This document shows positions 1 to 6,576 of a DNA stretch of 8,314 nt, piece after piece. Made by a program: the position numbers and the translations under genes. How positions within the stretch are numbered: position 1 is the first letter of the stretch; each line of letters begins with the position of its first letter. The stretch spans positions 1 to 8,314 of the forward strand of contig CAMCFL010000112.1 of assembly GCA_945873715.1 (NCBI GenBank), written 5' to 3'. This DNA is from Akkermansia muciniphila. GTDB lineage: Bacteria; Verrucomicrobiota; Verrucomicrobiia; Limisphaerales; UBA9464. Under the pieces are notes generated by a model, which saw only the letters and a program-made list of their open reading frames with translations, was not told the DNA's origin and searched no databases.

Positions 1-2880
1 TTCCTGCTCACCCCGGCAGTGTCTGCTGCCCCTCCGCAGCCGCACTGGGTGTGGGGCGAGACTGTCGCCGACAACGAACTCCGCTTCTTCCGTCGGGTCA
101 TCGAGCTCCCGTCGCGTCCGCGCAAGGCCGTCCTGACGCTCGCCTGCGACGACCAGGCCATCGTCAGCGTCAACGACCAGGCCGCCGGGCGAAACGAGTC
201 CTGGAAATCCCCGGCCGAAGTCAACCTCACCAAGTTCCTGCAAGCCGGGCAGAACACCCTCAGCCTGGTCGCGCGCAATGAGGGAACCACCGCCGGTATC
301 CTCGCCCGATTGGAGATCACTCTGGGCGACGGTGCCATCCAGACGCTGATCTCCGATGCCGCCTGGGAGACTTCGTCCGACGCCGTCACCTGGGTCCGGG
401 TGCGCGATCTCGGTGTCCACGGCACGGCACCCTGGGGAGAAGTGTTCAAGGCCCGCACCGCCACGCCGGCGGAGACGATCAAGACCTTGCCCGGATTCCA
501 GGTGGAACTCCTGCGCAGTGCCGAACCCGGCGAGGGCTCGTGGATCAGTCTGGCCTTCGACCCAAAAGGCCGACTGTGGATCTCGCCCCAGGGCGGCGAA
601 CCGCTCCAGCGCGCGACCCTGAAGGACGGAAAAGTGGAATCCCTTCAACCGGTGGTCACCCCTGCCCGCGCCGCCATGGGAATGTTGTGGGCCTTCGACA
701 GCCTTTACCTGAACGGACGCGGCACCAACGGCCTCGCCCTCTACCGACTCCGCGACACGAACAACGACGACGCCTTCGACACCTGCGAGCCGCTCCGCAC
801 CTGGAAGGGCGACGGCGGGGAACACGGTCCGCACGGGATCGTCTCCGATGGTTCCCACCTCTACGTGCTGAATGGCAACTTCGTGGAGGTTCCCCCCGAC
901 GTCCTGCCGTCCTCTCCGGTCCGGGGCTATGCCGACGACGTCGTGCTCCCCCGGATGGAGGACGGGAACAGCTTCGGCAACGGTCGCAAACCTCCGGGGG
1001 GTTATATCGTCCGGATGAAGCCCGATGGCACCGCCACCGAACTGTTCGCCGCCGGGCAACGCAATGCCTACGACCTCGCCTTCAACGAGGACGGTGAACT
1101 GTTCACCTTCGACAGCGACATGGAATGGGACTGGGGCCAGCCGTGGTATCGCCCGACACGTCTCCTGCATTGCTTCGCCGGTTCCGATCACGGCTATCGC
1201 GAAGGCTCCGCCAAATGGCCGTCCTATTATGCCGATTCAATGCCGCCGGTGATCGACATTGGCATCGGCTCGCCGACCGGAGTCGCGTCCGCCATGGGAG
1301 CAAAGTTTCCGACGAAGTACCGCCGTGCGCTCTACCTGATGGATTGGAGTTACGGCCGGATCCTCGCCGTGCATCCCGAAGCCCGCGGCGCGACTTATAC
1401 CGCCTCCATGGAAACCTTCCTCCAGGGACGGCCCCTGAACGTCACCGACCTCGCCGTCGGTCCCGATGGCGCGATGTACTTCATCACCGGCGGACGCGGC
1501 ACGCAGTCGGGACTCTACCGGGTCGCCTATACCGGCAAGGATTCCAGTGTGGGCCTGTCGACTCCGGACCCGATGCCCTCCCCAGCGCGTCGGACCCGGA
1601 TCGCTCTGGGTGAACTTGCCCGCATTGCCTCGCCCGATGCAGTGGAGCAGGCCTGGGGATCGCTCGGATCCAACGATCACACGCTGCGCTTCGCCGCCCG
1701 CGTCGCCCTCGAACGTCAGCCGTTGGTCGCCTGGAAGGATCGGGCGCTTGCCGAGACCAACGCGCCGGCCGGCCTCACGGCCCTGCTCGCCCTGGCCCGG
1801 TACGGTGGCAACAACGACCAGTCCGCGCTGCTCAAGGCCCTGGCCCGTTGGCCGCTGGATTCGCTGAGCGACGAACTCTTCCTGCTCAAGCTCCGGGTCA
1901 TTGAAGTCAGCGTGGCCCGGCATGGCCTCCCCGACGCCTCCCTCCAGAATCTTGCCATCGACAAGCTCAGCCGGCAGTTCCCCGGCCGCTCGTGGCCGAT
2001 CAACCGCGAACTCTCCCAACTGCTGGTCGCCTTCGGCGCTCCGGACGTGGTCTCCAAATCGCTCGACCTGCGCGACAGCGCGGCCACCCAGCAGGAAGCC
2101 CTGCATTACCAGACGATCCTCCGCCTCGCCCGCGAGGGCTGGACGACCCCGCTGCGTCAGCGGTACTTCGCCTGGTTCCATCGCCGCCCGAAGGCGGTCT
2201 ATCCGCCGGATCTCACCGGATGGTTCCGCGACGTGGGAATGGAACCTTCCAACGGCGCGAGCTTCGACGGCTTCCTCAAGACGTCCCGCCAACAGGCGGT
2301 CGCAGCCCTCGCGGATTCTGAAAAGGGCGAACTCGCCGCTTGGATCACCGGCAGCGCCGTCACCAACACCCCGGCCCAACCCATCGTCGCCGCGGCCAGA
2401 CCGGCGAGGGCGTTCGTCCGGGAGTGGAAGACCGAGGATTTTGCGGCGAAGCTGGACACCACGACCGGCGTCTCTTCCCGCGGTCGCGCCGTCTATGAAC
2501 AGGCCCAGTGCGCCACCTGCCATCGACTCGCCGGCGAGGGCGGCGCGATCGGACCCGACCTCACCGGGGCCGGCGCGAAGTACCGTCGTCTCGACCTGCT
2601 CCGGAGCCTGCTCGAACCCTCCGCCATCCTCAGCGAACAATACCAGGCCACCGTGCTCACCCTGAAGAACGGGGACACCGTCGCCGGCCGGGTCACCGGC
2701 GAATCCGCCACGCTCGTCGCCATCGTGACCGATCCCATTGCCGGTCGTTCACGGGACATCCCCAAGGCGGACATCACCACCCGTGAAGCGTCCCCGGTCT
2801 CACCCATGCCCGAAGGTCTTCTCAACACCTTCGCCGCCGACGAAATCCTCGACCTGCTCGCTTATCTCGAGAGGCCGTAG
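1..2880 (+). CDS. PVC-type membrane-bound dehydrogenase / haem-binding c-type cytochrome (5' end missing)
   Basis: Predicted periplasmic redox protein, probably a sugar or alcohol dehydrogenase-like beta-propeller passing electrons to its own haem; the substrate is unknown. Residues are numbered from the first codon in the window (959 codons, then TAG). The reading frame is open to base 1 and the first residues (FLLTPAVSA-AP) look like the end of a Sec signal peptide, so the true start lies upstream; the in-frame GTG at 19 is not a credible start. Order of domains: a beta-sandwich, carbohydrate-binding-like region (about 13-105); a six-bladed-type propeller (about 158-512) with the PVC hallmark DMEWDWG at 373-379 followed by WYRPTRLLHCFAGSDHG; a helical HEAT-like region (about 530-800); and a C-terminal haem-binding domain (about 823-959). 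The haem motif CATCH is at 837-841 and the likely distal Met is M936 (SPMPEG). This matches the TIGR02604 plus TIGR02603 architecture common in Verrucomicrobia and Planctomycetes. It faces the convergent toxin-antitoxin operon, with a hairpin repeat starting 7 nt after its stop. Confidence 0.9.
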   Translation, partial: FLLTPAVSAAPPQPHWVWGETVADNELRFFRRVIELPSRPRKAVLTLACDDQAIVSVNDQAAGRNESWKSPAEVNLTKFLQAGQNTLSLVARNEGTTAGILARLEITLGDGAIQTLISDAAWETSSDAVTWVRVRDLGVHGTAPWGEVFKARTATPAETIKTLPGFQVELLRSAEPGEGSWISLAFDPKGRLWISPQGGEPLQRATLKDGKVESLQPVVTPARAAMGMLWAFDSLYLNGRGTNGLALYRLRDTNNDDAFDTCEPLRTWKGDGGEHGPHGIVSDGSHLYVLNGNFVEVPPDVLPSSPVRGYADDVVLPRMEDGNSFGNGRKPPGGYIVRMKPDGTATELFAAGQRNAYDLAFNEDGELFTFDSDMEWDWGQPWYRPTRLLHCFAGSDHGYREGSAKWPSYYADSMPPVIDIGIGSPTGVASAMGAKFPTKYRRALYLMDWSYGRILAVHPEARGATYTASMETFLQGRPLNVTDLAVGPDGAMYFITGGRGTQSGLYRVAYTGKDSSVGLSTPDPMPSPARRTRIALGELARIASPDAVEQAWGSLGSNDHTLRFAARVALERQPLVAWKDRALAETNAPAGLTALLALARYGGNNDQSALLKALARWPLDSLSDELFLLKLRVIEVSVARHGLPDASLQNLAIDKLSRQFPGRSWPINRELSQLLVAFGAPDVVSKSLDLRDSAATQQEALHYQTILRLAREGWTTPLRQRYFAWFHRRPKAVYPPDLTGWFRDVGMEPSNGASFDGFLKTSRQQAVAALADSEKGELAAWITGSAVTNTPAQPIVAAARPARAFVREWKTEDFAAKLDTTTGVSSRGRAVYEQAQCATCHRLAGEGGAIGPDLTGAGAKYRRLDLLRSLLEPSAILSEQYQATVLTLKNGDTVAGRVTGESATLVAIVTDPIAGRSRDIPKADITTREASPVSPMPEGLLNTFAADEILDLLAYLERP

Positions 2881-2887
2881 CAGCCGT

Positions 2888-2950
2888 TGTAGGCCCGCTG
2901 CCCTCAGCGGGCGCTGCCTTCCATCGCCGCCTGAGGACAGGCGGCCTACA
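2888..2950. repeat. Double-hairpin REP-like element, intact copy
   Basis: A 63-bp palindromic element bounded by an 8-bp inverted repeat (TGTAGGCC at 2888-2895, GGCCTACA at 2943-2950). Inside are two perfect 7-bp hairpins: CCCGCTG (2894-2900)/CAGCGGG (2905-2911) with loop CCCT, and CCGCCTG (2927-2933)/CAGGCGG (2938-2944) with loop AGGA. The first 30 bases recur exactly at 3774-3803. It lies between two convergent genes, a usual place for REP/BIME-type elements, and could fold in either transcript as a 3' stabiliser or partial terminator. There is no T-run, so a classical intrinsic terminator is not supported. Confidence 0.85.
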
Positions 2951-2985
2951 GCACCGAAAATCCTGAGATGCACCCCAGCCCAGGC

Positions 2986-3411
2986 TCACTGGGTCGCTGA
3001 CCTCGCAGGCAGCACGAGCTGCTTCACAAGTCGGGTCGGGATCGCGCCGAGATGGGGATCCCGATGGACCAGCACGGCGTTGACGCTCTTCGCCGTGGCC
3101 GCGATCAGGGCGTCACCGTTGGGAATGCGGATCGGCACCCGCTGGCGGAGATCGAAAGCCAGGCTGGCAACCTCGCGCGTGACCGGAAGGGTCCGGGTCA
3201 GAAGCTCTTCGTAGATGGCGAGCACCTCGGCCCGTTGGCCGGCGACAGGAATCAGTTCAACCAGACGCAACTGAAACTCCAGCCAGGTGATGGCACTGAC
3301 GAACACGGCATCGGGATGCGACTCCAGCAGGGCTTCCACCACGTCGAAGCCAGGCTCCTCCAGGCAGTGCGCCAGCAATGCCGATGTGTCCAGCAGATGG
3401 GGGCCAATCAC
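2986..3411 (-). CDS. vapC: PIN-domain ribonuclease toxin, VapC family
   Basis: Toxin half of a type II toxin-antitoxin pair; VapC proteins are Mg2+-dependent RNases that cut tRNA or other RNA and stop translation unless bound by the antitoxin. The 141-residue length is normal for the family. The PIN signature is visible: D8 in LLDTSALLA, E45 in SAITWLEF, D100 in PNGDALIAA and D118 in LVHRDPHL, which are the four acidic residues expected to hold the metal, so the toxin appears catalytically intact. The start is GTG at 3411, overlapping the antitoxin stop as GTGA; a GAAAGG ribosome-binding site lies 7 nt upstream (3419-3424) inside the antitoxin gene, which indicates translational coupling. The RNA target cannot be read from the sequence. 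The antitoxin is of the AbrB type rather than ribbon-helix-helix. Confidence 0.9.
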   Translation of the reverse strand: MIGPHLLDTSALLAHCLEEPGFDVVEALLESHPDAVFVSAITWLEFQLRLVELIPVAGQRAEVLAIYEELLTRTLPVTREVASLAFDLRQRVPIRIPNGDALIAATAKSVNAVLVHRDPHLGAIPTRLVKQLVLPARSATQ

Positions 3412-3677
3412 TTCGACGCCTTTCGTTCCAACCGATCATCCTCCTCCCGCTCGCGGATCAGGTCGGCGATCGGATCCTTCCCAGGCCTCCGGGAAGCCCT
3501 CCCGATCGTCCGGACCCGTTCGAGGAGTTGCCGACGTGTCGGCTTGATCGTGATGACGATCCGATTGGGCTCATCACTCAACGCCCAGTCAAACAGGGCT
3601 CCCGCCTGCAACCCCAGCTTCTGGGTAATCTCGGCAGGGACGGTGATCTGGTTCTTCCCGGTCAAGGTCGTTGTCAT
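3408..3677 (-). CDS. vapB: AbrB/MazE-fold antitoxin, VapB type
   Basis: Antitoxin of the pair: an N-terminal swapped-hairpin DNA-binding domain that autoregulates the operon, followed by a charged C-terminal tail that blocks the toxin. With the ATG at 3677 the protein is 89 residues. Residues 1-45 show the SpoVT/AbrB pattern (TLTGKNQITVPAEI, then KLGLQAGALFDW); residues 46-89 are rich in Arg, Lys, Asp and Glu, as expected for a toxin-binding tail. The reading frame extends upstream to a TTG at 3701, but the ATG is preferred: the AbrB fold begins right at it and AAGGA (3680-3684) precedes it, although the 2-nt spacing is short. The gene comes before and overlaps the toxin gene by 4 bp, the standard antitoxin-first order. 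Confidence 0.85.
   Translation of the reverse strand: MTTTLTGKNQITVPAEITQKLGLQAGALFDWALSDEPNRIVITIKPTRRQLLERVRTIGRASRRPGKDPIADLIREREEDDRLERKASK
3419..3424 (-). promoter_or_regulatory. Ribosome-binding site for the toxin gene
   Basis: GAAAGG on the minus strand, 7 nt before the GTG start of the PIN toxin and within the antitoxin's last codons. It supports the GTG start and the GTGA overlap, because no ATG is nearby in frame. Confidence 0.6.
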
Positions 3678-3680
3678 GTT

Positions 3681-3725
3681 CCTTGAATGAGCTTCAATCA
3701 AGGATCGCTTCGAATCAAGGATTCG
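3681..3725 (-). promoter_or_regulatory. Candidate operator of the toxin-antitoxin operon
   Basis: The 45 bp just upstream of the antitoxin ATG are dense in symmetry. There is a direct repeat AATCAAGGAT (3696-3705 and 3713-3722, 17 bp start to start), an inverted repeat CCTTGA (3681-3686)/TCAAGG (3698-3703), another TTGAA (3683-3687)/TTCAA (3693-3697), and a 5-5-5 palindrome CGAAT-CAAGG-ATTCG (3711-3725). AbrB-type antitoxins usually bind such repeats beside their own promoter. The function is inferred; I could not assign clear -35 and -10 boxes. Confidence 0.4.
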
Positions 3726-3773
3726 TCCGTGTGCCTCGTGAGACGGTGTGCATCTTCAATGGGTTGCGTCGGC

Positions 3774-3828
3774 TGTAGGCCCGCTGCCCTCAGCGGGCGC
3801 TGCGCCACGACTGCGTGAGGACCGGCCT
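3774..3828. repeat. REP-like element, degenerate second copy
   Basis: The first 30 bases (3774-3803) are identical to 2888-2917 in the same orientation, including the perfect hairpin CCCGCTG (3780-3786)/CAGCGGG (3791-3797). The second arm has decayed: GTGAGGAC and CGGCCTG are recognisable, but the stem has lost bases and no longer pairs, and the closing GGCCTACA has become GGCCTGTT. It starts on the 3' side of the TM2 gene, ending within 3 nt of that stop codon, so it would be transcribed as that gene's 3' end. Confidence 0.8.
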
Positions 3829-3830
3829 GT

Positions 3831-4310
3831 TCAAGTCCACCGCGAGACCCGGTTGCCCTTGTCATCCGTGAAGGCACCCCAGGCGAGGATGAACTGATCG
3901 ATCAACGCCCACAGTCCGAGGCCACCCAGCGTGAACAACTGCAGGAGGCCGGTACCGATCTTGCCCACGTAGAAGCGGTGGATGCCGAACACGCCGAAGA
4001 ACCCACAGAGGAGAAACGCCGGCAGCAACCGCTTGTCGCTGGCGGACGCCGGGTAACCCCACTGGGTGATCGGTCGCCCCTGGTCATCCCGGCACCACCC
4101 ACAGAGGATCAGGACCAGGTCGATCAAGGCCCAGATTCCCAGACCGCCGAAGGTCAGGAGTTGGAGCAGGCCAAGAATCGGACGTCGGGTGTAGAAGCGG
4201 TGCACGCCGAAAACCCCGAAGTAGAAGGCGAGGATCGCGACACGCGGCACCTGAAACTCACTCACGACCGGCCCGGGTTGGGAGGAAGCCATCGCTTGTT
4301 CTGAATTCAT
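3831..4310 (-). CDS. Membrane protein with two tandem TM2 domains
   Basis: A 159-residue integral membrane protein of unknown function. After a polar N-terminus (about 1-22) come two copies of the TM2 domain, offset by 74 residues. Copy 1 spans about 24-84 with GVFGVHRFY at 32-40 and GGLGIWALID at 55-64; copy 2 spans about 97-158 with GVFGIHRFY at 106-114 and GGLGLWALID at 129-138. Each copy gives two hydrophobic helices joined by a short turn, so four membrane segments in total, and each ends in a similar polar tail (DDQGRPITQW and DDKGNRVSRW). Most bacterial TM2 proteins carry a single copy, so this is an internal duplication; the copies still share short DNA runs such as GTAGAAGCGGTG on the plus strand. 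The start is ATG at 4310; there is no good ribosome-binding site, and the ATG seven codons in (M7) is an alternative. Confidence 0.85.
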   Translation of the reverse strand: MNSEQAMASSQPGPVVSEFQVPRVAILAFYFGVFGVHRFYTRRPILGLLQLLTFGGLGIWALIDLVLILCGWCRDDQGRPITQWGYPASASDKRLLPAFLLCGFFGVFGIHRFYVGKIGTGLLQLFTLGGLGLWALIDQFILAWGAFTDDKGNRVSRWT

Positions 4311-4445
4311 GGAGTGGCATTACCCGGCAACCGCCCAACGAAGCACATGAATTTCATCCCCCCGTTTCCACCCGGCGATCGCCACACACCGGCGGCGGGC
4401 CTGGCCTTGTCGCAGGCCGACTTGGCAACGGCACCTCAGGTGATC
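4311..4445. other. Intergenic gap between TM2 gene and DUF455/ATP-grasp gene
   Basis: No gene is seen in these 135 bp. A weak hairpin, GGCCT (4403-4407)/AGGCC (4414-4418), lies about 30 nt past the stop of the upstream minus-strand gene, but it has only five pairs and no T-run. No convincing promoter could be picked for the TM2 gene. Confidence 0.5.
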
Positions 4446-6572
4446 TCAACCCGGACCATCCCCCACCTCCAGCACCGCCAACCAACCCTTCGCTGTCGCC
4501 GGATCGCTCAGGCACACCGTGCCTGAGACCAGGCGCGGCACCGGTTCCCCCTCCCGTTTCCACGGGGTGACCAACGACACGTGCCGCGCATAAGCGGGAA
4601 AGTCTGCGTGCCCTTCTCCCCGCACTTCCTTTAACGAACGCAACCGGAACCGTCCGGTCCGACCCGGTGCAATCGCCCGCATCAACTCCAGCAGGATACG
4701 GCCCATGGTGTGCCGCGGGTTGATCTCCACGACCGGCTTCAACCGGGCGATCCCAGCCGCGTCCCGATGGACAAAAGCGTCGATCCCCAACGGGCCTTCA
4801 TGCCCGATGGCGCGCAGTTCCGGTTCCAGCATCGTGGCCAGCTCCAGGTAGAGTCCGTGCAACCGTCCCCCGAGGTCCCGCGGCACCTTCTCCACCGCGC
4901 CTGAACCCAGGGCTCGCAACACCGCGGACGGCGGCCGACGTTCGAATCGCGCCTCGGCCCAGTTCGACTGGAACTGCCCGCGCAGATCATTCTGCAACCC
5001 GGTATAACCCACCACGCGCAACCCCTCGCGTCCCATCTCGAACTGCACCGAAAAGTCCCCCAACCGCTCCAGCCACGGTTCCACTACCAGACGCCTTCCC
5101 GCAGCCAACTGACCTTCAATCCAGCGTCGCTGCGCCGGCAACACTTCGGGTTCCCACAACCGGACCACATTGTTTCCCGCCAGACCGAGTTCCGCCTTCA
5201 CGCCCACCCGATGCTGACCCCGCGCACGAATCGCCCCAATGGCCGCCCACGCCTCCGCGGGAGTCGTCACCGTCGTCCCGACCACCGACGCGTCACACAA
5301 CCACCCCTCCGGTTCCACCGTCCCCAGCCAGCGTCGGAGGAAATCCGCCGACCACGGCTTCCCATACAAGGCCGCCCGCGCCGCATCGAAGGGCCGCAGT
5401 TCCGGTCGCCGCGACACCGCCACCTTCTCCACCAGCGGCCCCATCAACGCGATCGAGTCCGGCGACCAGGCCCAGGGATTCAATCCACCAAGGGCCCGCT
5501 CGGTCAGCACTCCCCGCGGGTCGATCTTTCCGCCCACCAGTTCCTCGAATTCGGGCACGGCGAATCCGGCCTGCACCAACCCGGTGAGGAACGGAGTCGA
5601 CGGCTTGTGCGGCACCAGCACCACGTCGTCCCGGACCGCCCGATACAGCGGCAGGATCGACAGGTCTTCGACGAGCGTCTGCTGGATTTCCGAAGGCTGG
5701 TATCCCGGGCCGAAGGCGATGCCCGCTTCCGCCAGCGGATTGAAGCAGTGCACCGTCGGCGCACGTCCCCGCGATCTTCCGTACACCGTCAGTTCGGCAA
5801 TGAACCGATCGTCGAGCCCGGCGGCGATCCGGCCTTCGACCTGCACCACGCCGCCCTTCGCCCGGCTGGGCGAGAGCGGGAACTGCAACTGACGCTCGTA
5901 AGCCTGCCAGTCGTCGAGCGCGGGATCCTTCCAGCGCCGGAACCATTTCAACCCGTAGGCCACGTGCCCGATCTCGTCCCGGTGGATCCGCTCCAGCAGC
6001 GTCGCCGTCTCCGCGTCTCCGGCGGCGGCAAAGGCCCGGCCGTACTCGCGCGAGAAATCCAGGTTGGCCTGCTCGAACGTCAGCGGCAGGCCGGAAACAT
6101 AATCCAGGGGCGTCTCCATCCCGGCCAGCAACCGCCAGAGATGTCCGCTCACCGGGAGTTCGCCGAACTGCACCCCGCAGGCGCGCATCCGGTCCATGTA
6201 CCAACGCGTGTGTTCCTGTTCGTCACGAAGCGTCTTGAGAAGCCCGCGACGAAAGGCCGCCGGAGCCTCGGGAAACCGGAGGAGCGCCAGCGCCATCAAC
6301 TCTACCGCCAGCAACTCGTGATTGGCGAAGAAGTGAAGCACCCGGCCCCGCTCGTCGCCCCGGTCCAGATGCCGTGTGCCGGGAAACAATCCGGCCGGTT
6401 CCTTCGCCCCTCCGATCACCCGCTTGAAGAGCAACTCGGCGGGCCGCCCCGGCATCTCCGGGGCGGCCATCGCCAGCCCCGGACGCAGGTCCGTCACCTC
6501 GCCCGGTTCCGCCAGCTTCTCGGCCAGCGTCCGTCCGTACAGCACCTGCTCGGCAAATTCCCGGATCTCCAT
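4446..6572 (-). CDS. Fusion of DUF455 ferritin-like domain with pre-ATP-grasp/ATP-grasp ligase domain
   Basis: A 708-residue, probably cytoplasmic protein. The N-terminal third (about 1-235) is a DUF455 (COG2833) ferritin-like four-helix domain with a complete di-iron set: E86 (NHELLAVELMA), E118-x-x-H121 (RDEQEH), E167 (FEQANLDF) and E200-x-x-H203 (RDEIGH). The remainder resembles an ATP-grasp ligase: a pre-ATP-grasp-like part (about 255-345, containing FNPLAEAGIAFG and RDDVVLVPHKPSTPFL), then a nucleotide-binding part with K459 (VGVKAELGLAGNN), E498 (VVEPWLERLGDFS), D598 (GIDAF) and the metal-binding E616/N618/R620 (VVEINPRHTMGR). ATP-grasp enzymes join a carboxylate to an amine or thiol through an acyl phosphate; DUF455 has no established reaction that I can name. 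The ATG at 6572 is chosen because it begins the conserved domain, 4 nt after the stop of the upstream oxidoreductase. The frame stays open to 6788, but that extension only overlaps the neighbouring gene and is Arg/Ser-rich noise. The substrate is unknown. Confidence 0.85.
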   Translation of the reverse strand: MEIREFAEQVLYGRTLAEKLAEPGEVTDLRPGLAMAAPEMPGRPAELLFKRVIGGAKEPAGLFPGTRHLDRGDERGRVLHFFANHELLAVELMALALLRFPEAPAAFRRGLLKTLRDEQEHTRWYMDRMRACGVQFGELPVSGHLWRLLAGMETPLDYVSGLPLTFEQANLDFSREYGRAFAAAGDAETATLLERIHRDEIGHVAYGLKWFRRWKDPALDDWQAYERQLQFPLSPSRAKGGVVQVEGRIAAGLDDRFIAELTVYGRSRGRAPTVHCFNPLAEAGIAFGPGYQPSEIQQTLVEDLSILPLYRAVRDDVVLVPHKPSTPFLTGLVQAGFAVPEFEELVGGKIDPRGVLTERALGGLNPWAWSPDSIALMGPLVEKVAVSRRPELRPFDAARAALYGKPWSADFLRRWLGTVEPEGWLCDASVVGTTVTTPAEAWAAIGAIRARGQHRVGVKAELGLAGNNVVRLWEPEVLPAQRRWIEGQLAAGRRLVVEPWLERLGDFSVQFEMGREGLRVVGYTGLQNDLRGQFQSNWAEARFERRPPSAVLRALGSGAVEKVPRDLGGRLHGLYLELATMLEPELRAIGHEGPLGIDAFVHRDAAGIARLKPVVEINPRHTMGRILLELMRAIAPGRTGRFRLRSLKEVRGEGHADFPAYARHVSLVTPWKREGEPVPRLVSGTVCLSDPATAKGWLAVLEVGDGPG

Positions 6573-6576
6573 CGAT

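Noticed and set aside
19..21. GTG as start of the dehydrogenase gene
   Set aside because: The frame is open to base 1 and the residues before and after the GTG form the end of a signal peptide, so the real start is upstream of the window.
1237..2640. 467-codon minus-strand frame opposite the dehydrogenase gene
   Set aside because: It is antisense to a clearly conserved protein, its sequence is Gly/Arg/Glu-rich with no family motif, and such frames are expected at high GC.
3052..3690. 212-codon plus-strand frame across the toxin-antitoxin operon
   Set aside because: It is antisense to both TA genes, whose motifs and GTGA overlap are clear.
4403..4418. Possible terminator hairpin after the DUF455/ATP-grasp gene
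   Set aside because: There are only five base pairs, a 6-base loop and no T-run on either strand.
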